Assembly (NCBI GenBank): GCA_964603325.1
Contig: CAZRUH010000009.1
Coordinates: forward strand, 1 to 21,945
Length of the DNA: 21,945 bases
Direction of reading: 5' to 3'
DNA from: LSNR01 sp964603325
GTDB taxonomy: Bacteria; Patescibacteriota; Minisyncoccia; Moranbacterales; UBA9337
Part shown: piece after piece, positions 14,612 to 20,981 of the stretch
How the letters are laid out: each line of letters opens with the position of its first letter
How positions within the stretch are numbered: the first letter of the stretch is position 1
Position numbers and translations under genes: made by a program
The notes under the pieces: generated by a model
Told to the model about the DNA's origin: nothing
The model's input: only the letters and a program-made list of their open reading frames with translations
Database searches by the model: none

Positions 14612-15712
14612 ATGAAAATAGCATTGGTTCATGACTATCTTGTGCAATATGGCGGGGCGGAAAGAGTTTTGGAAAGTTTTACAGAAATGTTTCCGTATGC
14701 GCATATTTATACTATTGTCTATGACAAAGATGCTATGCACGGCGTTTTTGAAAATAGAAATATCCACACTTCTTTTTTGCAGAAAATTCCTTTTGCAAAA
14801 AAAAGACATCGTTTATTTCCGATATTGATGGCGTCAGCGATAGAACAGTTTGATTTTTCAAAATATGATGTTATTCTTTCTGATTCTTCCAGTTATGCCA
14901 AAGGTATTATTACCGGACCGGAAACAAAACATATTTGCTACATGCATACACCGATGAGATATGCTTGGGATGATTGCCAAAAATATACCGAAGACTTTAA
15001 TTTTCCAAAGTTTATTAAGAGAATGGCGCCATTTTTTATGAACTATATTCGTCTTTGGGATGCCATGAGCGCGGAGCGAGTTGATAAATTTATTGCCAAT
15101 TCAGATTTTGTGTCTAGGCGGATAGCCAAATATTATAGAAAAAAATCAGTAGTTATAAATCCTCCGGTTAATGTGAATAATTTTTATGTTGAAAATAACA
15201 AAAATAAAAGAGGAGATTATTTTTTAATGGTGGGAAGATTGATAGCTTATAAAAGACATGATATCGCCATTAAAGCTTTTAATGAACTGGGATTACCATT
15301 AAAAATAATCGGACGAGGCCCGGAAATGAAACGACTTAAAAAAATGGCTAATGATAATATTGAGTTTTTGGGAAGAGTTGATGATAAAGAATTGCCAAAA
15401 TATTATGCTAACTGCAAAGCGTTTATTTTTCCACAAGAGGAAGATTTCGGAATAGTGGCAATTGAAGCAATGGCGTCCGGAAGACCGTTAATTGCTTATC
15501 GTGGGGGAGATATTGTGGAGCATTTGGAGGAGGGTAAGACGGGAGTTTTTTTTGAAAATCAAAAATCAGAAGATATTGTAAATGTTGTTAAGAATTTTAA
15601 TGAAGATAATTTTGATGGAAACTATATTCGTGCCAAATCATTAAAATTTGATAAAGAAGTTTTTAAAAAGAAAATCAAAGAATTTATGCAAAAAGAAATT
15701 TTGCAAAACTAA
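14612..15712 (+). CDS. Glycosyltransferase family 4 (WbaZ-like)
   Basis: A 366-residue cytoplasmic GT-B enzyme. It begins MKIALVHDYLVQYGGAERVL, the pattern of WbaZ-like mannosyltransferases, with CYMHTPMRYAWD (109-120) and FIANSDFVSRRIAKYY (160-175). VGRLIAYKRHD (207-217) is the donor phosphate loop, and QEEDFGIVAIEAMASG carries the E277/E285 E-x7-E pair. It differs clearly from the two GT4 enzymes at 2937 and 5772 and probably uses another donor or acceptor; GDP-mannose is a reasonable guess by family. It follows the GT-C gene by 17 bases. The gap after it (15713-15824) shows nothing I can name. Confidence 0.91.
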   Translation: MKIALVHDYLVQYGGAERVLESFTEMFPYAHIYTIVYDKDAMHGVFENRNIHTSFLQKIPFAKKRHRLFPILMASAIEQFDFSKYDVILSDSSSYAKGIITGPETKHICYMHTPMRYAWDDCQKYTEDFNFPKFIKRMAPFFMNYIRLWDAMSAERVDKFIANSDFVSRRIAKYYRKKSVVINPPVNVNNFYVENNKNKRGDYFLMVGRLIAYKRHDIAIKAFNELGLPLKIIGRGPEMKRLKKMANDNIEFLGRVDDKELPKYYANCKAFIFPQEEDFGIVAIEAMASGRPLIAYRGGDIVEHLEEGKTGVFFENQKSEDIVNVVKNFNEDNFDGNYIRAKSLKFDKEVFKKKIKEFMQKEILQN

Positions 15713-15824
15713 AATTGTGTAATTGAATATTAAGTTGGTGGAGAAGCGTGGTGATTGGTTATGAAAATTTAAGCGTTATTAAATATAGGGGGTGAAAGGA
15801 ATAAAAATTGTAAAGTTAAAATTT

Positions 15825-16517
15825 ATGATAAATGTTGAGAATGAAGCCAATAAAATCAGTTTGTTGAATAAAAAAGTTGCAAGAGGTTTTGAAAGAACGG
15901 CCAATGAATCCATCCGGGAATATTCTGAACGAATTTTGAAAAAATTAAACTTAAGAGTAGAAATAAAAGAAGGCGATCGAGAAGTTATAAATAGTGGTGA
16001 TTATGATTTGGTTATGGCCAATCATCCATGTTCTTTGGATTTGCTTTTTTTAACTTTTTTATTCGGAAATGAAAAAACCGCTTTTGTTGTTCAAAATAAA
16101 AGATCTCTTGTTTTAAAAAAAATATTTGGCTCAAAATTTATTTTACCGGTTCCGGTCAGTAAGGAAACGGAACAAGATTTTTTAAGGGAGTTGAATATGC
16201 TTTTAAAAAATAATTTTCGCATAGTTTTATTTCCAACAGGTGGAATAGAAATAAAGGAAGCATATCCAAGGATTTCTTTTTTTTCTCAACGGATTTTTGG
16301 TAGTGAGATTTTAATGCGCAGAAAATTACTATCTTTAAAGATTGATCCTTTGGTAGGTGTAAAAATACAAAAACAAATTGGAAATACGTTGCAAGGAATA
16401 GAAATATTGCCGGAAATACATTACACTGTTTCTCAAAAAGAAATCTCAATACCAATCAAAGTTAATGATATCATAGTTAATAATGGCGAAAAGGAAATAT
16501 TTGATAATATTTTATAA
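15825..16517 (+). CDS. PlsC-like acyltransferase family protein
   Basis: The 230-residue product has a likely LPLAT fold. NHPCSLD (66-72) fits the catalytic NH-x4-D motif, with H67 and D72. FPTGG (136-140) stands where PlsC has FPEGT, so the usual glutamate is missing. Known members move an acyl chain to lysophosphatidate or other lipid or sugar hydroxyls at the membrane. No long transmembrane helix is seen, though hydrophobic patches occur around LLFLTFLFG. I prefer the ATG at 15825, preceded by the same AT-rich context as other starts here. An in-frame GTG at 15792 would add 11 residues. The position between glycan genes suggests lipid or glycan acylation, but this is inference. Confidence 0.6.
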   Translation: MINVENEANKISLLNKKVARGFERTANESIREYSERILKKLNLRVEIKEGDREVINSGDYDLVMANHPCSLDLLFLTFLFGNEKTAFVVQNKRSLVLKKIFGSKFILPVPVSKETEQDFLRELNMLLKNNFRIVLFPTGGIEIKEAYPRISFFSQRIFGSEILMRRKLLSLKIDPLVGVKIQKQIGNTLQGIEILPEIHYTVSQKEISIPIKVNDIIVNNGEKEIFDNIL

Positions 16518-16540
16518 AATTGAGCATTTTATAAAATATT
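16506..16540. repeat. Perfect 15-bp inverted repeat at the stop codon
   Basis: AATATTTTATAAAAT (16506-16520) is the exact reverse complement of 16526-16540, with a 5-base loop TGAGC. It contains only A-T pairs in the stem and covers the acyltransferase stop codon (16515-16517). The 12-bp core ATTTTATAAAAT is itself palindromic, so each arm can also fold alone. A 3'-end hairpin or weak terminator is likely; no long T run follows. Confidence 0.75.
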
Positions 16541-16697
16541 TAGAAACAAGACCATTTAGATATTGGTTGTAAAATATAAATAGTTGTTGATTGTAAAAAC
16601 ATTGGTAAACATAATTTGTCCTGGGGAATGGGAGCTATTGTTTGGTTTGTGTTTTTTGGTTAGTGTAATCTTGGTTTTTTATTTATTTTTTTTAACT

Positions 16698-17729
16698 ATG
16701 CTATATATAATTCCATTTGCGGTTTCTTTTATATTGAGCTTGGGAGTGATAAGTGTTTTGTTATTTTTTGAAAAAAAAGGTTTTTTTGAGAAATTTTATT
16801 CTGCGAAACACAGAAAGAGTAAGAGGCATATACATAAAAACAGAATTTCCAGATTTGGAGGAGTGGCAATTATTTTGTCATTTGTCTTTACTGTTTTTGT
16901 GGATAAAAATTTAATAATCAGCAATGTTTTGTGGGGAATAATATGGGGAAGTTTAATTATTTTAATAATTGGCTTGTGGGATGATTTTAAAGAACTTAGT
17001 TGGCGAGTGCAATTATTTTTTCAAACCTGTATTATTGGCATATTGTTTTTGTTCGGGGTAAAGGTGAATTATATTACCAATCCGTTTGGGGGTGTCTTAT
17101 ATTTTGATACGGATATTAAAAAAATTATTGGAATGTTGATTGTGATGCTTTGGGCATTAATTTTGATGAATGCCGTAAATTGGCTTGATGGAATAGACGG
17201 TCTGAGCGGGGGAGTTTCATTGATTGCCATTTTAACGATATTTTTTTTATCATTAAAACCGGAAGTAAATCAGCCACCGGTAGCTATTATTTCCGTAATT
17301 TTAGTAGGTGGTTTGTTGGGATTTTTGGTTTTTAATTTTTTTCCCGCCAAGATTATGGCGGGGACGAGTGGAGCGTTTTTTATGGGCTTTGTTTTGGTGG
17401 GATTATCAATTTTTGCGGGAACAAAAATTGCTACAACATTATTAGTTATGATTGTGCCTATAACAGATTTTTTTTGGGTTATTGGCAGAAGGATTTCCAT
17501 AGGGAAATCAATTTTTAGCCCGGGAAGAGAACATTTACACCACTTCTTGTTGGAAATTGGATGGAGCCAGAAAAAAATCGTTTTCTTTTTTTATATCATC
17601 ACAATAATGATGTCAATTTTTTCTTTAATTATAAATACCGGCAGTAAAATATTTCTAACAATTATGGTCGCCACAGTGTTATTGGCAAGTTATCTTGTGA
17701 TAAATAAAAAATTTTATTTTAAAGTATGA
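16698..17729 (+). CDS. WecA/TagO-type undecaprenyl-phosphate sugar-1-phosphate transferase
   Basis: This enzyme starts glycan synthesis by moving a sugar-1-phosphate from a UDP donor onto undecaprenyl phosphate. The 343-residue integral membrane protein shows RHIHKNRISRFGG (43-55), LWDDFKEL with D95/D96, NAVNWLDGIDGLSGG (158-172) with magnesium-binding aspartates, and GREHLHHFLLEIGWSQ (276-291). The histidine motif HLHH points to the WecA/TagO/RgpG branch rather than MraY. I chose ATG 16698 because the first helix (YIIPFAVSFILSLG) then matches the family start. A TTG at 16584 would add 38 residues with an extra hydrophobic segment. The 180 bases before 16698 hold the inverted repeat at 16506-16540 and nothing else I can name. 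Confidence 0.9.
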   Translation: MLYIIPFAVSFILSLGVISVLLFFEKKGFFEKFYSAKHRKSKRHIHKNRISRFGGVAIILSFVFTVFVDKNLIISNVLWGIIWGSLIILIIGLWDDFKELSWRVQLFFQTCIIGILFLFGVKVNYITNPFGGVLYFDTDIKKIIGMLIVMLWALILMNAVNWLDGIDGLSGGVSLIAILTIFFLSLKPEVNQPPVAIISVILVGGLLGFLVFNFFPAKIMAGTSGAFFMGFVLVGLSIFAGTKIATTLLVMIVPITDFFWVIGRRISIGKSIFSPGREHLHHFLLEIGWSQKKIVFFFYIITIMMSIFSLIINTGSKIFLTIMVATVLLASYLVINKKFYFKV

Positions 17730-17733
17730 CGAC

Positions 17734-17760
17734 AATTTTAAAAATATTATTTTTAAAATT
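17734..17760. repeat. Perfect 12-bp inverted repeat just after a stop codon
   Basis: AATTTTAAAAAT (17734-17745) and ATTTTTAAAATT (17749-17760) are perfect reverse complements around a 3-base loop. The repeat starts four bases after the TGA of the WecA-like gene. The stem is all A-T, and no T tract follows. It repeats the arrangement seen at 6891 and 16506. Confidence 0.7.
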
Positions 17761-17893
17761 AGGTATGAAGTGCGGTGTGTTTTTTTTATTTGCGCTTGAT
17801 GATTATTGAGGGTTTATTTTTAAAATTGAAAAATAGTGAAGTAGTTTTTTAATATTAAATTTTTTGCCAAAAACTGAGAGAAATTTAACAAAC

Positions 17894-17921
17894 TTGTTTT
17901 TTCAAGTAAATGTATTAAAAT
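17894..17921 (+). promoter_or_regulatory. Possible promoter before the small membrane protein gene
   Basis: TTGTTT at 17894-17899 and TAAAAT at 17916-17921 are 16 bp apart. Transcription would begin near 17928, about 30 bases before the ATG at 17958. The 228-base gap from 17730 to 17957 needs a new start if the hairpin at 17734 ends the previous transcript. In such AT-rich DNA, matches of this quality also arise by chance. Confidence 0.35.
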
Positions 17922-17957
17922 AATATTGAAAGAGGGATATTATTTAAAAAATTTTTT

Positions 17958-18332
17958 ATGAGTTTAAAAGTTTATAAATGGCTATTAATGATTGGAATGC
18001 TGGCATCTTTGGGTGTCTGGTTAGCCGTGCTTTTCAGTGTGGATCCGTATGAATCCGGAGTTTTGGGTCAAATATATTTTTTTGCAAGTTTTTTTGTTTT
18101 CTTAATCGCCATTTTTGTTAATGGCTTTGTTCATTTGAGGAAAAAATTTTTGGGTGAAGATGTTGCCGTGAAAACTATCGGTCTAAGTTTCCGACAAGGT
18201 TTTTTGTTGTCTTTTTTAATGGTTTCTCTGGTTGGTTTGAATATGGGAGGATTTTTAGTCTGGTGGGTTGGCTTATTGGTGATAGCGGGAATTTTTTTAA
18301 TTGAGTTATTTTTTTTAAGCAGAGAGGAATAA
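17958..18332 (+). CDS. Small membrane protein of unknown function
   Basis: A 124-residue protein I cannot assign to a family. Four hydrophobic helices are likely: about 8-27, 37-58, 79-97 and 100-118. Between the second and third is a charged cytoplasmic-type loop with HLRKKFLGEDVAVKTIG and FRQG. A VDPYESG segment lies between helices one and two. The ATG is preceded by an AT-rich leader with no Shine-Dalgarno sequence. It precedes the dUTPase gene by 30 bases in the same direction. The length, helix count and short polar loops would fit a small scaffold or subunit, but nothing in it suggests an enzyme. Confidence 0.75.
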   Translation: MSLKVYKWLLMIGMLASLGVWLAVLFSVDPYESGVLGQIYFFASFFVFLIAIFVNGFVHLRKKFLGEDVAVKTIGLSFRQGFLLSFLMVSLVGLNMGGFLVWWVGLLVIAGIFLIELFFLSREE

Positions 18333-18362
18333 GAATTATTTAATATTTTTTTGCTTTACGAC

Positions 18363-18788
18363 ATGAAAATTCAAATTAAGAAGGTTGATAAAAATGCTAA
18401 AATTCCGCAATATGCTCATGATGATGATGCTGGAATGGACTTATTTTCAATAGAAAATTTTGTGCTAACGCCGGGAGAACGACGAACTTGTAAGACCGGA
18501 ATAGCAATGAATATTCCAAAAGGTTTCGCCGGTTTAATTTGGGATAAAGGCGGAATTGCCTTGAATGGAGGAATTAAGACCATGGGGGGAGTTGTTGATA
18601 GTGGTTATCGGGGAGAAGTTAAAGTGATTTTGAAAAATTTATCCAACAAAGATTATGAAATTAAGAGAGGTCAAAAAGTGGCTCAGATGCTAATTCAAAA
18701 AGTGGAGCTTCCCGTCATAAAGGAGGTAAATAATCTTGATGAGACATCTCGGGGAGAGGATGGTTTTGGTAGCACCGGGCTGAGGTAA
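18363..18788 (+). CDS. dut: dUTP diphosphatase
   Basis: dUTPase converts dUTP to dUMP and diphosphate, keeping uracil out of DNA and supplying thymidylate synthesis. The 141-residue protein shows the five trimeric-dUTPase motifs. Motif 1 is AGMDL (23-27) and motif 2 is DKGGIA (61-66). Motif 3 is GGVVDSGYRG (75-84) with catalytic D79, motif 4 is RGQKVAQMLIQ (102-112), and motif 5 is RGEDGFGSTG (130-139). Motif 2 has glycine where RSGLA-type members have the phosphate-contacting serine. I chose ATG 18363; an upstream in-frame TTG at 18351 would add only four residues. With the MTH1-like Nudix enzyme this is the second nucleotide-pool enzyme in the window. Confidence 0.93.
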   Translation: MKIQIKKVDKNAKIPQYAHDDDAGMDLFSIENFVLTPGERRTCKTGIAMNIPKGFAGLIWDKGGIALNGGIKTMGGVVDSGYRGEVKVILKNLSNKDYEIKRGQKVAQMLIQKVELPVIKEVNNLDETSRGEDGFGSTGLR

Positions 18789-18895
18789 TTTTTTAATTTA
18801 CTTGGCATTTTGTTATATGACGAGAAATTTTGCGTTAAAAGGTAGAGAATTTAACTTAGTGATAAAATAGAAATCAAATAAATATTAAATTTATT

Positions 18896-19114
18896 ATGAG
18901 AATTTATGTGCGAGTCATTCCTCGTTCCAGTCACAATAAAATTACGAAAATTTCCGATAATGAGTATCGGATTAAACTGACGGCACCACCGGTTAACGGC
19001 GAGGCAAATAAAATGCTGATTAAAGTTTTGGCAAAGCATTTTAATGTTTCAAAGTCTTCTTTAAAAATTATTGGAGGAAAATCTGCCAAAACGAAAATAA
19101 TTGACATAGGGTGA
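18896..19114 (+). CDS. DUF167 (YggU/UPF0235) family protein
   Basis: A 72-residue protein with the whole short DUF167 domain. It begins IYVRVIPRSSHNKI and includes YRIKLTAPPVNGEANKML (24-41), the family signature, then a SKSSLKIIGGKSAKTKII tail. The fold is a small alpha/beta domain whose biochemical role is unknown. It is cytosolic. The ATG follows an AT-rich leader without Shine-Dalgarno. It is followed by 386 bases without genes. Confidence 0.9.
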   Translation: MRIYVRVIPRSSHNKITKISDNEYRIKLTAPPVNGEANKMLIKVLAKHFNVSKSSLKIIGGKSAKTKIIDIG

Positions 19115-19317
19115 TTTTATAAATTAAGGATCTTAAAAAGTAATTTCTTCTCAAGTACATTTTTTTCGTTTTTTAAAAATTAAAAAATTATCATATTGAT
19201 AAACGATTTTAGGAATTAAAACATTTGCGTGATTTATTTTGAAATAACGGGTTATATTTTTTTGTTCTTATTTTTTTATTTTCATTATCCAAGACAAAAG
19301 GAATATGTATTTACAAT

Positions 19318-19353
19318 TTTTTGTTTTATTCACGATCGTGAATAAAACAAAAA
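19318..19353. repeat. Perfect 36-bp palindrome
   Basis: The 18 bases at 19318-19335 are the exact reverse complement of 19336-19353 with no spacer. The centre is CACGATCGTG, the outer arms read TTTTTGTTTTATT and AATAAAACAAAAA, and pairing fails just outside. The GC-containing centre in AT-rich surroundings makes a stable hairpin likely (loop GATC) or a strong dimeric protein site. Neither side has a clean terminator T run beyond the arms. Confidence 0.9.
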
Positions 19354-19424
19354 TGATAAAGTGGGAGAAACATTGTAAAAAATGTTGTTGATAAATAAAA
19401 AATAAGAAGCGATTAGATATGTGT

Positions 19425-19451
19425 AAATAAAAATTTCTGGAATTTTTATTT
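19425..19451. repeat. 11-bp perfect inverted repeat upstream of comEC
   Basis: AAATAAAAATT (19425-19435) pairs with AATTTTTATTT (19441-19451) around loop TCTGG. The stem is all A-T. It lies 49 bases before the comEC start, within the leader if transcription begins upstream of it. Confidence 0.65.
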
Positions 19452-19500
19452 TAAAACATAGTTTTGGGTAATGGTTAAAATGAATTGTAAAAAATAATTT

Positions 19501-20964
19501 ATGATAAAAAATGTAAATCTGGATAAATCAAAAATATTTTTGATACTGGTTTTAAGTTTTATCGGCGGAGTGGCGGGGAGGTCCTTTCTAAAAATGGACT
19601 TGGTTGATTTTCTGGTGGTATCGGTCGTGATAATTATCATTTTGACAGTTTGGTATAAGAATAGAGTGGCGTTATTTATTGTTGTGATGATTTTGTTTTT
19701 TATTCTGGGGGCATGGCGGACAAATTTGAAATTATCAGAAATAGATACCGCAAAAGTGAATAAAGAAAAATTTTTTGGAGTAGTAGAGATTGTAAAAGAG
19801 CCGATAAGAAAAAACGGACATTGGGAAATAATTACATCATTGCCGAATAAAAGTAGAGTTCTGATAAAGTCGTATTCTTTGGAAAAATTTAATTATGGCG
19901 ATGAAATAAATTTATCTTGTGTGTTGAATAAGCCAAAAAATTTTAGTGATTTTAATTATCAAATGTATTTAGCAAAAGATAGTATCTATTATCTTTGTAA
20001 AAAAGCAAAAATAGAAAAAACAGGAAAAAACAAAGGAAACAAAATCTATGTTGGTATTTTGCGACTTAAAAATTCAATGGAAACGGTAATTGAGCGAACA
20101 ATTTCACAACCGGAGGCGGGTTTAGCTAAAGGACTTTTGTTTGGCGGTAGCAGTCATTTGCCGGAAAAACTTAAAGATAATTTTTCGCGGACAGGAATGA
20201 CACACATTGTGGCTGTTTCCGGTTACAATGTGACAATAATTGCGGAGTATTTGATTTATATTGGAATTTTTATGGGGCTTTGGCGAAAACAAGCATTTTA
20301 TTTGGCGTTAATTGGAATTTTTGTTTTTGTGGCAATGATTGGTTTTCCCAGTTCGGCGGTGAGAGCGGGAGTGATGGGTTCATTGTTGTTGTGGGCAATG
20401 AAAAACGGACGATTGGCTAATGCTAATAATGCAATTATTTTTTCCGGAGGAATTATGCTGTTAATAAATCCATTGTCATTGCGTTGGGATATTGGTTTTC
20501 AACTTTCTTTTTTGGCAACATTGGGAATTGTTCAAATGTCGTCAATTTGGGAAAATTATTTTAATGATAAATTGCGCTCAATTGGATTGACAGAAATTAT
20601 TTTGATGACCATCAGTGCGCAATTATTTGTTTTGCCGATAATTGCTTATAACTTTAAATCACTATCAGTAATTTCTCTATTGGCAAATCTGTTTATTTTG
20701 CCCATAATTCCATTGACAATGTTGTTTATTTTCTTGACCTCGTTTTTGGGACTGATTTGGTTCCCGTTATCTTTGGTTTTTTCGTGGTTGTCGTATATTT
20801 CATTGCGATATGAAATTGAAGTAATTAATTTTTTGGCAAAATTTTCTTGGGCAAGTTTGAATATGGATAGTTTGCCATGGTTTTGGGTAGGCGCTTATTA
20901 TATATGTATAATAAGCGGTATTTATTTTTTTAAAAAAAGAATTAAGAAAAAAATTATATTTTAA
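19501..20964 (+). CDS. comEC: ComEC/Rec2 DNA-uptake channel, membrane part
   Basis: ComEC forms the channel that carries single-stranded DNA across the cytoplasmic membrane during natural transformation. The 487-residue protein has three N-terminal hydrophobic segments (about 11-70), a soluble OB-like DUF4131 domain (about 88-170) and the competence domain from about 200. Signatures are LFGGSSHLPEKL, FSRTGMTHIVAVSGYNVTII (228-247), GFPSSAVRAGVMGSLLLW and NPLSLRWDIGFQLSFLATLG. The protein ends after the last helices in a basic tail (KKRIKKKIIF). The beta-lactamase-like domain that many ComEC proteins carry at their C-terminus is encoded by the next gene, 17 bases away. Confidence 0.93.
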   Translation: MIKNVNLDKSKIFLILVLSFIGGVAGRSFLKMDLVDFLVVSVVIIIILTVWYKNRVALFIVVMILFFILGAWRTNLKLSEIDTAKVNKEKFFGVVEIVKEPIRKNGHWEIITSLPNKSRVLIKSYSLEKFNYGDEINLSCVLNKPKNFSDFNYQMYLAKDSIYYLCKKAKIEKTGKNKGNKIYVGILRLKNSMETVIERTISQPEAGLAKGLLFGGSSHLPEKLKDNFSRTGMTHIVAVSGYNVTIIAEYLIYIGIFMGLWRKQAFYLALIGIFVFVAMIGFPSSAVRAGVMGSLLLWAMKNGRLANANNAIIFSGGIMLLINPLSLRWDIGFQLSFLATLGIVQMSSIWENYFNDKLRSIGLTEIILMTISAQLFVLPIIAYNFKSLSVISLLANLFILPIIPLTMLFIFLTSFLGLIWFPLSLVFSWLSYISLRYEIEVINFLAKFSWASLNMDSLPWFWVGAYYICIISGIYFFKKRIKKKIIF

Positions 20965-20981
20965 TCAATAATAAACCTGTA

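Larger units (their letters stand above)
19115..19500. other. Gene-free region rich in inverted repeats before comEC
   Basis: I find no credible coding frame or recognised RNA in these 386 bases. It holds several perfect short inverted repeats: TTAAG-GAT-CTTAA at 19124-19136, TTTTTTAA-AAA-TTAAAAAA at 19169-19187, TTATCA-TAT-TGATAA at 19188-19202 and ATAAC-GG-GTTAT at 19244-19255. The 36-bp palindrome at 19318-19353 and the 11-bp hairpin at 19425-19451 follow. A/T runs are frequent. No convincing promoter was found for comEC, though one is expected here. Confidence 0.6.

Noticed and set aside
15713..15824. Possible small gene or RNA between the WbaZ-like GT4 and the acyltransferase
   Set aside because: No start-to-stop frame with a recognisable product and no strong hairpin or RNA signature was found. 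Only the alternative GTG start at 15792 lies here.
16584..16697. Upstream TTG extension of the WecA-like protein
   Set aside because: The family normally starts at the helix beginning YIIPFAV. The extension relies on a TTG and adds an extra hydrophobic segment, so ATG 16698 is preferred, though not proven.
18789..18895. Promoter before the DUF167 gene
   Set aside because: Only AT-rich partial hexamers with wrong spacing are present, which are expected by chance in this composition.
19261..19400. Palindrome at 19318-19353 as the end of an insertion sequence or a CRISPR-like unit
   Set aside because: No transposase, no target-site duplication and no second copy of the palindrome is seen in the window. 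There is no regular repeat-spacer pattern anywhere.
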